Part shown: piece after piece, positions 1-7,498 of the stretch
How positions within the stretch are numbered: position 1 is the first letter of the stretch
How the letters are laid out: every line of letters starts with the position of its first letter
DNA from: Pseudomonadota bacterium
Lineage (GTDB): Bacteria > Pseudomonadota > Gammaproteobacteria > Steroidobacterales > Steroidobacteraceae
Assembly (NCBI GenBank): GCA_021805865.1
Contig: JAJZDX010000014.1
Coordinates: forward strand, 1 to 64,000
DNA length: 64,000 nt
Reading direction: 5' to 3'
Notes under the pieces: model-generated
Told to the model about the DNA's origin: nothing
Database searches by the model: none
Seen by the model: only the letters and a program-made list of their open reading frames with translations
Program-made: the position numbers and the translations under genes

Positions 1-373
1 CGCTTCCCTTCGCCGATCCGCCGTTCTGATCCGCGCACGCCGGCACGCCGTCGCCACGATCACTCACGCCGCACGTCCATCACCGATCGTGAAAACCGGC
101 CCATCAAATATCGTGGCGCGTCTCACCGGTTGCCGAGGCGACCGAGCAGTTGGCCGGGGAATTGGCCGCGGCGGCCCAAGAGCGGCGGCTGTGCGCAGGC
201 GGCGGAGCGAGCCGCTGCCGCCCGTCGCCCTTTATTAGACTTCGTCTCGTAATCCCCCTATCCACCCGCCTGCGGCGTTTGGAAACGCAAGGATGGCAGC
301 AGCACCGCGCTCGTCGGAAGGACCAGGGCGCATGCCCGATCATGTCGGTCCGCGCAGAAGTCCTGAGCCGAAA
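1..373. other. No recognisable gene
   Basis: The open frames here are GC-driven and Arg/Pro-rich, without a convincing start or family resemblance. The stretch lies downstream of the PIN-toxin gene on its strand. I see no strong terminator hairpin. Confidence 0.5.
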
Positions 374-802
374 TCAAACGCCGAGCACGCGCAGATCCCT
401 CAGACCCGAAAAGTCGCGGTCGTGAGTGATCAGCGCATCTGCGCCGATCATCAGCGCACTGGCCGCCTGCACCGCGTCCGCGAGTTTCAGTTTGCAAGTG
501 GCCCTCAACCGTGCCGCGCTTTCGGCGATCTCGGGATCCAGGTCCACGACGAACCAGGACCTGAGCGTGCTGCGATAGCGCTCCGCCAGCACTTCGTTGC
601 GCTCCCCCAAGGGCCCGGTGAGCACCTCTGCGAGCGTCACGGTCGTGAGCGCGAAGCGCGCAAGGCCCTTGGCGTGGGCTTCAAATACCGGTCTGAAAAC
701 GGGAGCGAGCTCGGGATGATCCTCGAGCACGTAGATGATCGGCGCGGAGTCGATCAGCACGAGCGGGTTCTCCGGTAGCCCCTCGAGGCTTACCGGTTCC
801 AT
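374..802 (-). CDS. PIN-domain toxin, VapC-like ribonuclease
   Basis: A 142-aa PIN-domain protein, the expected size for VapC-type toxins, which cleave RNA using Mg2+ held by acidic residues. The acidic set is visible: Asp18 in VLIDSAPIIY, Glu59 in TLAEVL, Asp109 in KLADAVQAA, and Asp128/Asp130 in THDRDF near the C-terminus. Its start overlaps the end of the antitoxin gene by 13 nt, the usual antitoxin-first arrangement with translational coupling. The substrate (tRNA, rRNA or mRNA) cannot be read from sequence. The fold assignment is firm; toxicity is inferred from the family. Confidence 0.9.
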   Translation of the reverse strand: MEPVSLEGLPENPLVLIDSAPIIYVLEDHPELAPVFRPVFEAHAKGLARFALTTVTLAEVLTGPLGERNEVLAERYRSTLRSWFVVDLDPEIAESAARLRATCKLKLADAVQAASALMIGADALITHDRDFSGLRDLRVLGV

Positions 803-1047
803 TCGTCTCTCAGGCGGCGCAACGTCGTCCGGCTGTCACGCCGCCCATAGAGTCCGTGACCGGTGCCGGCAAGCGACAGCAGTGAGCGCTGCGGGAACAG
901 CAGCGGCTGTTCCGAGATCGGCGCCAGTATGGCCACTGGCCGGCCGTGCCGGGTGATGATCGTCTGGCGGCCGCGCTGCGCGGCGGTGAGCAGCTCGGGT
1001 AACTGGCTGCGCGCCTCTTCGGCGCCTTTTCGCATTGGCTTCGTCAT
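790..1047 (-). CDS. Phd/YefM-type antitoxin
   Basis: An 85-aa protein whose N-terminal part (KGAEEARSQLPELLTAAQRG, then QTIITRHGRPVAILAPI) has the Phd/YefM pattern: an Ala-Arg-X2-Leu-X2-Leu helix followed by a strand with R-H-G-R-P-V-A. That fold binds DNA and the less ordered C-terminus wraps the toxin. A strong Shine-Dalgarno (CGGAGG) sits about 5 nt before the ATG. The 13-nt overlap with the downstream PIN toxin makes the two a type II module. A palindrome just upstream is the likely autoregulatory operator. Confidence 0.85.
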   Translation of the reverse strand: MTKPMRKGAEEARSQLPELLTAAQRGRQTIITRHGRPVAILAPISEQPLLFPQRSLLSLAGTGHGLYGRRDSRTTLRRLRDEWNR

Positions 1048-1070
1048 GGCGACCTCCGAATGTGAAAAGC

Positions 1071-1083
1071 GTACAGTCTGTAC
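1071..1083. promoter_or_regulatory. Palindromic operator upstream of the toxin-antitoxin pair
   Basis: GTACAG-T-CTGTAC is a perfect inverted repeat with a one-base centre, 24 nt upstream of the antitoxin ATG. GTACAGT recurs as a direct repeat immediately beyond it (from 1079). The position suits binding by the Phd-type antitoxin to repress its own promoter. The function is inferred from position and symmetry. Confidence 0.6.
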
Positions 1084-1409
1084 AGTTCTCTGTCAAATCG
1101 GAGCGACCCGCCACCGAGGCGGCCCCTTCAGTACTGCTAACGGCGCTTGCTGGCCGTATCTTGCCGGTCAGCAGCCGAGTTCTGCGAGCGGGAGGCGGCA
1201 CGCCCCGGGCACGGCGATTTGCGGCTGCCGGGTCCCACGCGTTGTGTCGAAGCGCCCGACTTCGTGCAAGCCCGCATACGCGTAGGACTCTCGAGGCAGA
1301 AGGTCGCCTAGTCCCAAGTTCCCCCCCCTCGGCCCTGAGTCAGTGGTTTCGCTGAGGGGCTGATTTTTCCGTGACTTGAGCGATCCGAGCGGGGGTTTTA
1401 AGGGTGCAG

Positions 1410-1479
1410 TATGTAGCCATGTAACTGGATGCTAAAGGCTTGCATGACGTCATTTGATATGCCATTATGTAGCCATGTA
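1410..1479 (+). repeat. Short direct repeat around the transposase start
   Basis: TATGTAGCCATGTA occurs at 1410-1423 and again at 1466-1479, where it spans the transposase ATG at 1475. The following nine bases are also similar (ACTGGATGC against CATCGATGC). The upstream copy has an ATG that soon meets a stop. It could be a regulatory duplication or a trace of local slippage. Confidence 0.6.
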
Positions 1480-3181
1480 CATCGATGCCGTTCCGAACCA
1501 CGGCTCAAGACCCACGTACCTGCTGCGCGAGTCGTACCGCATCGGGAAAAAGGTACGTAAACGCACGCTGGCCAATCTCTCGGGGCTCTCGGACGAGCAG
1601 ATCGAGGCGATGCGCGCCGTGCTCGCCGGGGTGGCGCTGCGGCCGGTGGAGGAGCTCTTTGAGGTCGTGCGCTCCCGTGCGCACGGGCACGTGCAGGCGG
1701 TGCGTGTAGCCATGCAGCGGCTGGGCTTTGAGGGCCTGATCGCTTCTCGCCCGAGCGTCGAGCGCGAGCGGGTGTGCGCGATGGTGGCCGCCCGGGTACT
1801 GGCGCCGCACACCAAGCTCGCCACCACACGCTGGTGGCACACGACGACGCTGGCCGAGGAGTATGGCGTGGAGTGCGCCGACGAGGATGCGCTGTATGCA
1901 GCGATGGACTGGCTGCTCGAGCATCAGGGAACGATCGAGCGCAAGCTCGCCGCGCGGCACCTCAAGGAAGGAGCGCTGGCGCTTTACGACTTGTCCTCGA
2001 GCTACTTCGAAGGCACGCAATGCACGCTCGCTCGGATCGGGCACAGCCGCGATGGCAAGAAGAACAAGCTCCAGGTCAACTATGGGCTCCTGACCGCCCG
2101 CAGCGGCTGTCCGGTGGCCGTTTCGGTCTACGCGGGCAATACCGCCGATGTGTCGACGCTGATGCCGCAGGTGCAAAAGCTCCGTGAGCAGTTCCGCCTC
2201 GGGCATGTGGTGCTGGTCGGTGACCGCGGCATGATCTCGCACAAGGCGATCGGGGAGCTGCGCGAGATCGAGGGGCTCGGCTGGATCACGGCGCTCAAGA
2301 GCGGTCAGATCCGCTCGCTCATCGAAGGAGAAGCGGTGCAGCTGGGGCTGTTCGATGAGCGCTCCCTCTTTGAGCTCTCGCACCCGGACTACCCCGGTGA
2401 GCGACTGATTGCATGCCATAATCCCGAACTCGCCAGACTGCGGGCACACAAGCGCCGCGCGCTCCTTGAGGCGACGGGCAAGGAGCTGGAAAAGGTGCAG
2501 ACGAGCGTCCTTGCCGGACGGCTCCAGGGCAAGGACAAGATCGGCGTGCGTGTCGGGCGCATCGTCAACAAATACAAGGTTGCCAAGCACTTCGCGCTCA
2601 CCATCGAGGAGCAGCGGCTCGAGGTCAAGGTCCTCGAGGACAAGGTCGCCGCCGAGGCCGCCCTCGATGGGGTGTATGTCATTCGCACCAACGTGGCGAA
2701 GAAGCAGATGAGCGCCGCCGACACCGTGCGCAACTACAAGGGGCTCTGCGAGGTCGAGCGGGCATTGCGCTCGCTGAAGACCGTGGACTTGAAGATCCGC
2801 CCCATCCATCACCACCTGGAGGATCGGGTGCCCGCCCACATCTTCCTGTGCATGCTCGCCTACTATGTCGAGTGGCACATGCGCGAGGCCTGGCGCGAGC
2901 TGCTCTTCGCGGACGAGGACCTCGAAGCCAAACAGCATCGCGACCCGGTGGCCCCCGCCAAGCGCTCCGAAGCGGCCCTGCAGAAGGTCCTCACGCATAC
3001 TCTGACTGACGAGACGCCGGCGCACAGTTTCCGCACCCTACTGGAGGAGTTGAGCACCATCGTGCGCAATACCTGCGTGACGCGCTCGGCAAAGACCCCT
3101 TCGCCGGCCTTCCCGATGCTCACTACCGCGAACGCCACTCAACAGCGAGCGCTGCAGCTGCTGCAACGCATCACCGTGTAG
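1475..3181 (+). CDS. IS1634-family transposase
   Basis: A 568-aa DDE transposase of the IS1634 group (IS4-like), full length and without internal stops. Landmarks in order: the N-terminal opening MYIDAVPNHGSRPTYLLRES, the first catalytic Asp in ALYDLSSSYFEG, the second in VVLVGDRGMIS about 60 residues later, and the Glu in the region after NYKGLCEVERALRSLKT. This spacing is usual for the family. ATG 1475 is chosen over a TTG at 1454 because it matches typical family starts. The gene looks intact, so the element may be active. It sits between two toxin-antitoxin-like pairs in accessory DNA. Confidence 0.93.
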   Translation: MYIDAVPNHGSRPTYLLRESYRIGKKVRKRTLANLSGLSDEQIEAMRAVLAGVALRPVEELFEVVRSRAHGHVQAVRVAMQRLGFEGLIASRPSVERERVCAMVAARVLAPHTKLATTRWWHTTTLAEEYGVECADEDALYAAMDWLLEHQGTIERKLAARHLKEGALALYDLSSSYFEGTQCTLARIGHSRDGKKNKLQVNYGLLTARSGCPVAVSVYAGNTADVSTLMPQVQKLREQFRLGHVVLVGDRGMISHKAIGELREIEGLGWITALKSGQIRSLIEGEAVQLGLFDERSLFELSHPDYPGERLIACHNPELARLRAHKRRALLEATGKELEKVQTSVLAGRLQGKDKIGVRVGRIVNKYKVAKHFALTIEEQRLEVKVLEDKVAAEAALDGVYVIRTNVAKKQMSAADTVRNYKGLCEVERALRSLKTVDLKIRPIHHHLEDRVPAHIFLCMLAYYVEWHMREAWRELLFADEDLEAKQHRDPVAPAKRSEAALQKVLTHTLTDETPAHSFRTLLEELSTIVRNTCVTRSAKTPSPAFPMLTTANATQQRALQLLQRITV

Positions 3182-3407
3182 CCAGGGAATCAGCAGCTGA
3201 TGTGCCGGCAACCCGCTGAATCAACAGGAAATTGCGCTCGCGCTGAAGCGGAACTTAAGCCTAGTATCACGACACCTTGATTTCGAACCGTCAGGGACCG
3301 CGCCATGTGGGATCACGAAGCGCCGTTTACTGGCTTGCGCAGTCGGTCTACGTCTCGATATTTGCGTGTCGTCGTACTAGTCAACGCATTATCCAGCGTC
3401 CCAGGCG

Positions 3408-4055
3408 CTACCGCCCGAGATCCTGTGGATCGTCGTTCTCGGCGCCAGGCTCAGCCGCCCCGCGCCCGCCTCCGCGCTCGAGCCGTTCGACAGCCTGATC
3501 TAGCCTATGCGCGGCTTCCTTCCCATATCCCCGGACGAGTTCGCGCAGCAGTTGTACATTGAAGTCCGGATTGATCTTCAGCGCCTCATCAACATCCAAC
3601 AAATCCTTCGGGCCTCCGGCGGCGAGCTTCATGGCGAGGAAATCCTCACACCCGACGACCCGAAGCGTTGAACCGCAATAAGGTATCTCGATCGCACGTA
3701 AGAACGCATCGCTCGGGAGTCCTTTGATACCCACGAGAATTTCGACGCAATTCTTGTAGGCATCCTTCAAGTCAACGACTGCCGCGATGGGATCATCAAA
3801 GCCTCCCTGTTTCAACGTGGCGGTAAATCCAGCCTCCTTGAGCCGGGACACCAATTGAGGCAGGTCCGGCAGTGCGACCTGCAGGATCACATCCATGTCC
3901 TTGGTACCGCGATCCACGCCGTGAACGGCGGCCGCGAAGCCGCCGACCACGGCGTATGGGATGCCGTCCGCGTTGAAAATGTCAACGGCATCGAGCAACA
4001 GCAGGTCGGATTGCCGCTTGCCAGTGGCTCTCATTTCTTGGTCTTGGCCTGCCAC
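3408..4055 (-). CDS. MNT/AbiEii-like nucleotidyltransferase-fold protein
   Basis: A 215-aa protein with a minimal nucleotidyltransferase signature: YAVVGGFAAAVHGVDRGTKD, with Gly38-Gly39 in the nucleotide-binding turn and the Asp53/Asp55 pair in KDMDVIL. This pattern occurs in AbiEii-type toxins and DUF6036-like proteins that transfer nucleotides to RNA or protein. The last ~25 residues are low-complexity, rich in Arg, Glu and Gly. The gene starts inside the end of the upstream small gene (25-nt overlap; 22 nt if Met8 is the true start), so the two are co-translated. The fold is clear; a toxin role is inference from architecture. Confidence 0.75.
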   Translation of the reverse strand: MAGQDQEMRATGKRQSDLLLLDAVDIFNADGIPYAVVGGFAAAVHGVDRGTKDMDVILQVALPDLPQLVSRLKEAGFTATLKQGGFDDPIAAVVDLKDAYKNCVEILVGIKGLPSDAFLRAIEIPYCGSTLRVVGCEDFLAMKLAAGGPKDLLDVDEALKINPDFNVQLLRELVRGYGKEAAHRLDQAVERLERGGGRGAAEPGAENDDPQDLGR

Positions 4056-4273
4056 GCCCGATACTGGTTTCCGGCTTCGAGGAACCTCGCGAGCACGCGC
4101 TGGTGAGCGTGAAAGTCCGCCGCGCGCTCGGCTGGACTCATGCTGCGGGTCGCTTCCCGGCGCCGCTCTTTGAGCCAGTCGCTGACTGCGCTCGGTCGAC
4201 GCGCTGCGGAGGCAATCTCCTCCGCCGTGAAGAGCCGGGGAGCCGATTTTCTCTCACTGCTCATGGCCGACAT
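4031..4273 (-). CDS. Small partner protein of the nucleotidyltransferase
   Basis: An 80-aa, charged, helical-looking protein (TAEEIASAARRPSAVSDWLK, then RREATRSMSPAERAADFHAH) with no family I recognise. It overlaps the downstream nucleotidyltransferase gene by 25 nt. A short upstream gene coupled to an NTase-fold gene resembles antitoxin-toxin pairs such as MNT/HEPN or AbiEi/AbiEii. It has no visible HEPN R-X4-6-H motif and no clear AbiEi winged helix, so the analogy is organisational only. The start may be Met1 or Met4. Confidence 0.6.
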   Translation of the reverse strand: MSAMSSERKSAPRLFTAEEIASAARRPSAVSDWLKERRREATRSMSPAERAADFHAHQRVLARFLEAGNQYRAWQAKTKK

Positions 4274-4324
4274 CCTATCTCACAATCCCCGCCGCCCGAA
4301 GTGCTCAGCGGCCCGGACTGATGA

Positions 4325-4592
4325 TTATCGCGGGATTTCTCTCCCCCGGACACCCGGCAGCGTTCCGATCACGCGGTCGATCGCTTCGATCTGCCGATCG
4401 ATCTCGTCGCCGACACAACGCCCCACGATCAGCGCGATGTCCTCATCGAGTTCGGCGCTCTGGAATTTCAGGGCAGCGCAGACGGACGGCGGAAAGAATC
4501 CGCGCCGCAGACTCGAGCGTCACCGGGCAGGGCGTGGGGCGATGCACGGCGGCGTGCGCCTTGATGGCGCGGGTATTCTTGGCGCCAGCCAT
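4325..4592 (-). pseudogene. Small gene apparently split by a frameshift
   Basis: Reading from ATG 4592 gives a 49-residue frame ending at 4443 (MAGAKNTRAIKAHAAVHRP at its start). A second, more protein-like frame (LDEDIALIVGRCVGDEID, then RQIEAIDRVIGTLPGVRG) continues in another frame to a stop at 4325-4327. Joined, they would make one protein of about 85-90 residues. I do not recognise the family. A sequencing error, a real frameshift and chance are all possible. Confidence 0.3.
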
Positions 4593-5138
4593 GTTCGGAC
4601 CTCCACAGAAGGTTCGGATGTGGTGAGCCGTCCGCCGTGGCTGATCACCACGGCGGGCGGCGCCTTGGCCAGCGCAGGCTTCAGTGGGGTACGAGCAGGG
4701 GTATCTTCAGGGTTCTGGAATCGCCAAATGCCGGCTTTCGCCGCTCCTGCCGCCAATGAGAATCCGCAATCGCTTGCGCTCGCTTTGCTGGGCGCGCATG
4801 CTGGTGTGGCGCGTTGAGCGCGAAATGCCGACGCGGCGAAGCGGAGCCGACATGACCAGGATTGCGGCGACGCTTATCATTCGCGAGCGCCTGCGACAGC
4901 GCCTCCTGCCTCCTCATGAATCCTGGCGGTGCCCCGGCGAGTACGCCGGCGAATGTTTGCGCAACGGCTGCGGCGCGCGTAGCGCTTCCGCGCAGACATC
5001 GTACGGGGTCGACTTCCCGCCAGGCGTCACGCCCCAGTCCGTCAAAACCCATCGCGCATGCTCCAAGATCCGGCAGTACGAGGGCGGGAGCCCGCGCCTA
5101 TCTCCTAATGCATCCGAACGCAGGAACCGAAAAGAATG
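4593..5138. other. No gene seen
   Basis: No frame here has a plausible start, ribosome site and protein-like composition. The frames are Arg/Ala/Pro-rich on both strands. No strong hairpin or repeat stands out. Confidence 0.4.
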
Positions 5139-5552
5139 ATGAACCTTACCCTGATCGATGCTTTCCGCCGGTTCGGCGCCAAACCGGCAAGCCGACTGAG
5201 CAGCCTCTCCGCCATGGCGGCAGACGGCGCCATGGTGCTCAAGTGTCTGCCGGCGCATTTCGGCCACCCTGCCCGCGGGGTATTGCGCTACGAGACCAGT
5301 CTTTCCGCCGCGAAGGCCGATTCCAAGGTCGTCACTGCACTCAGTGAGCACCTGACGCGCGCGCGTGATGGGAGTCTTCCGGTCAGGATGATCGTCACTT
5401 TCCCGGACGGCGAGAAAACCGGCAAGAGCGGTAGCTATCACGTCCGCCCTGATCTGACAGGAAAGATCGTGGAATTCGACGGCGACCGTTTCGTGATCGA
5501 CTTTACCCGACCGCAAGCGGCGTGTCCGCCGCTCACAGGCCGTCGCAAGTAG
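5139..5552 (+). CDS. Uncharacterised 137-aa protein, paralogue of the gene at 12.0 kb
   Basis: I do not recognise this family, but the gene is clearly real because a close paralogue lies at 11977-12399. Shared blocks are LTLxDAFxRxGAKP, SLSAMAxDGAMVLxCLPA, HPxRGVLRYE, LPVRMIV, YHxRPDLxGKxVEFDGD and FxxDFTR. The protein is short and soluble, with no signal peptide or membrane segment. The start is set at the second of two adjacent ATGs (5136 and 5139) because the paralogue begins with M-x-L-T-L. The neighbours on the other strand are a zinc-ribbon-like protein and small basic proteins. The family's function is unknown. Confidence 0.75.
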   Translation: MNLTLIDAFRRFGAKPASRLSSLSAMAADGAMVLKCLPAHFGHPARGVLRYETSLSAAKADSKVVTALSEHLTRARDGSLPVRMIVTFPDGEKTGKSGSYHVRPDLTGKIVEFDGDRFVIDFTRPQAACPPLTGRRK

Positions 5553-5558
5553 CGACGC

Positions 5559-5963
5559 TCAGTGGGGCGGTGAGCACACCGCCGTGAGCGTAAAGCATAG
5601 GCGCAACTGACACAGCGGCTTGGACCTGAAGTCGCTCACACGCGAGCCGGCGCATTCGAGCACGCCTTCGATCCGATGTGACGGATCCTCCACCACCGCG
5701 TGCACGGCCGCGCTGAGCTCGAACTGGCCGTCGCAGTCGGCATACGGACAGGGGAAAGAAAAGTACGCGCGGGCCGGAGGGTGCAGGACGTGCGATTGAG
5801 GCACCGGGGTAGCCGCGCCGCCGCCCTCGAAACTCAGCTCAAAGCGCAGCTGCTCGACCACCGGGAACATCGTGCGCAGCTTAGGCGCGGCCTCTCGGTC
5901 GCGGTGCAGCTGGGAGTAGCGAGCCTGACGCGTAGCGGTGCCGCGGGCCCGGCCGAGCTTCAT
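5559..5963 (-). CDS. Putative zinc-ribbon protein, uncharacterised
   Basis: A 134-aa protein with a Cys cluster: PCPYADCDGQFELSAAV, then GVLECAG. The Cys-X5-Cys pair plus the later Cys suggests metal binding. The region before it (MFPVVEQLRFELSFEG, then HVLHPPARAYFSFPCPY) reads as a compact beta-rich domain. I have an impression of similar proteins in other gammaproteobacteria but know no function. It overlaps the upstream 58-aa basic protein gene by 4 nt (ATGA), so the two are translationally coupled and probably work together. Confidence 0.65.
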   Translation of the reverse strand: MKLGRARGTATRQARYSQLHRDREAAPKLRTMFPVVEQLRFELSFEGGGAATPVPQSHVLHPPARAYFSFPCPYADCDGQFELSAAVHAVVEDPSHRIEGVLECAGSRVSDFRSKPLCQLRLCFTLTAVCSPPH

Positions 5964-6136
5964 GTTCCGCCAGCCAATGTTGAATCGCTCGGATCACCGG
6001 GCGGATCAGGCAACGGCGTCACGATCTCTCCAGAGCCATTAGGTCGAGCCGTCCGGCGCTGCTGCTTCTCGAACTGGCGGGCCTTCCGGCTCAGTTCCTT
6101 CTGCTTCTTGACTTGGCGGTAGTTCTGTCTCGGCAC
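5960..6136 (-). CDS. Small basic protein, 58 aa
   Basis: Starts at GTG 6136, chosen because AGAGGAAA lies about 6 nt upstream. The longer frame reaching 6199 lacks such a site. The N-terminus, VPRQNYRQVKKQKELSRKAR then QFEKQQRRTARP, is a highly basic single helix of a kind common as tiny uncharacterised proteobacterial proteins. The C-terminus is Pro/Gly-rich. The stop overlaps the ATG of the zinc-ribbon-like gene (ATGA). It may bind nucleic acid, judging only from charge. Confidence 0.6.
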   Translation of the reverse strand: MPRQNYRQVKKQKELSRKARQFEKQQRRTARPNGSGEIVTPLPDPPGDPSDSTLAGGT

Positions 6137-6264
6137 CAGATTTCCTCTGTGAGGGCGGATCGGCAGGATGCGTTTCGGAGCGGTCAGCCCGCCGGCCATC
6201 GATTGGATGGCTGCGCCGACTACTGCGCTCCGGTCAGTAGTGACCCCCAGAACTTAGCGGGTCA

Positions 6265-6465
6265 TCAACTCGCGCGAGGGATCGCCACCCGCTCCACGTT
6301 CGATCGATCAATACTGATTATGAGCATGCGGATGCGCTCCTTTGCCTGATACAGCAGCGCCCGGCCGCCGGCGTCCTGTCCATTGATATGGCCGTCGAGC
6401 TCCTCAAGCAGCTTGTAGACCTCTCGCGCCCCGGTCATGTCGATTGTATCCGCATCGCTGCTCAT
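6265..6465 (-). CDS. Uncharacterised 66-aa protein
   Basis: The ATG at 6465 is preceded by AGGTGA at good spacing. The sequence is acidic, then helical (EVYKLLEELDGHINGQDAGG, then LLYQAKERIRMLIISID), with an amphipathic appearance and no membrane segment or Cys. I do not recognise a family. It sits among other short minus-strand genes, but a gap on either side leaves its operon membership uncertain. Confidence 0.5.
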   Translation of the reverse strand: MSSDADTIDMTGAREVYKLLEELDGHINGQDAGGRALLYQAKERIRMLIISIDRSNVERVAIPRAS

Positions 6466-6549
6466 GGTTCACCTGTTGGTTTCCGCGAGCGGGTGCGGTT
6501 GTTTCGGGCCGTATCACCACTTCCCCGGGGGTCATCACGTTCGCCGCCA

Positions 6550-6663
6550 TCACGCTCGGAATGGTTTGCTTGCCCTCTTTTCCCGCTTTGCCGCTCGCTT
6601 CTCCAACAATGTCTTGGCCGGCTTCTTCTTGCTGTCCTTCTTTCTGTCCATTCCCTTGCTCAT
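6550..6663 (-). CDS. Very small Lys-rich protein, 37 aa
   Basis: The frame MSKGMDRKKDSKKKPAKTLL, continuing EKRAAKREKRASKPFRA, is a short lysine/arginine-rich peptide of a type often found as tiny conserved proteobacterial proteins. GGAG stands 6 nt before the ATG. Its ATG overlaps the stop of the upstream discoidin-like gene (ATGA at 6660-6663), so the two were once coupled. A longer frame over the same bases has no comparable ribosome site and a less protein-like composition. Confidence 0.7.
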   Translation of the reverse strand: MSKGMDRKKDSKKKPAKTLLEKRAAKREKRASKPFRA

Positions 6664-7198
6664 GTGTCGCTCCATTCCGAGGCAAAGAGGCGCAGCGAGC
6701 TCAATTTCGCCGGTCCCGAGCCGTGTTTGTCAGGGACGATGGTCGAGCGAGGGCGGCCGATCAGGGGCGGATTCAAGCGCTGCACTTCGCGCTGAAAACT
6801 CGCATCGCCGGCGCTGAAGGTGTACTCCCGGACGAGCGTCCGGCGGCAGGTCCGGCCCCCGTTCGAGGATACTTCGGCGCTCACTTCCTGCGTCCTCGCA
6901 CACGCGCAGTCTCCACCTCGCAGATCATCCAAGAGACACTCTGTGGTTGATCGAACTCCACGATGATACGTTCCATGGTATTGGGCTCGGCGCCAGACCG
7001 GAACGTGCTGTCGCGACCGTAATGCCCATCGATCAGGTCGTCGATCGGACAGCCTGGATCATCCGAGGTGTAGGCAAGGGCCGCCCGGCTCGCAATATCG
7101 ATCTCGCCGGCGAACGCGGCGGGATTCTCGCCCTCCTTCGGCAGCAGCCGCTTTCGCACACCGGATGAGCTCGAGAGAGAATCAGTGCTTGACTGCAT
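6660..7198 (-). pseudogene. Discoidin-like (carbohydrate-binding) protein, frameshifted
   Basis: The ATG at 7198 follows a strong GGAGGTGAG. The first frame gives a jelly-roll-like sequence (SDDPGCPIDDLIDGHYGRDS, then TMERIIVEFDQPQSVSWMIC) and stops at 6881. The adjacent frame continues naturally (RTQEVSAEVSSNGGRTCRRT, then TIVPDKHGSGPAKLSSLRLF) to a stop at 6660. One missing base (or two extra) near 6893-6900 explains the break. Repaired, the product would be about 179 aa, a plausible single discoidin-type domain. A sequencing error cannot be excluded. Its end overlaps the 37-aa gene. Confidence 0.65.
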
Positions 7199-7498
7199 CT
7201 GAGCTCACCTCCGCAACGTCTGCACAGCTCATGCTTCGGCCGCGCTCGAAGCTTCGATTGTCGCTGTACCTCATAACCGGGGGAGTATCCTACTGATCAG
7301 CAGTGGGGCGGTCGCTTCTCTTCCGGCGCGCGCAGGAAGCGCGTCGAGAGTTCTGAGTTCGGATTGTAGCACTTTGCAGCGGAGGAAGCCTCGCCATGAA
7401 TGTCTGCACTGCGAAACGTCGCGGCAAGCCTTACGCCGATAGCGCCAGCCCGCTATCCGTCAGGCGGCATCTACGCGCTGCGTTCGCTGCCGGATTCC
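7199..7498. other. Intergenic stretch, nothing firm
   Basis: Lies between a divergent-looking upstream region of the discoidin-like gene and the end of the next minus-strand gene. A GGAGG followed by ATG at 7396 on the plus strand opens a 101-codon frame, but it runs antisense to the next gene and its composition is not convincing. Confidence 0.35.

Larger units (their letters stand above)
1334..3228 (+). mobile_element. IS1634-family insertion sequence, ends tentative
   Basis: A complete transposase gene with short flanks. The proposed ends are an imperfect inverted repeat: inward from 1334 (CCTGAGTCAGTGGTTTC) and, on the complement, inward from 3228 (CCTGTTGATTCAGCGGGTTG). The match needs small gaps, and I could not identify a target-site duplication. 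The boundaries are therefore weak, although the element itself is certain. Confidence 0.45.

Noticed and set aside
1505-3025. A 506-codon open frame antisense to the transposase
   Set aside because: It mirrors the transposase codon pattern, has no ribosome site, and encodes low-complexity Arg/Leu/His-rich sequence.
6404-6685. A 93-codon minus-strand frame in the small-gene cluster
   Set aside because: The overlapping 37-aa lysine-rich frame has a better ribosome site and composition, and the 66-aa gene overlaps the rest.
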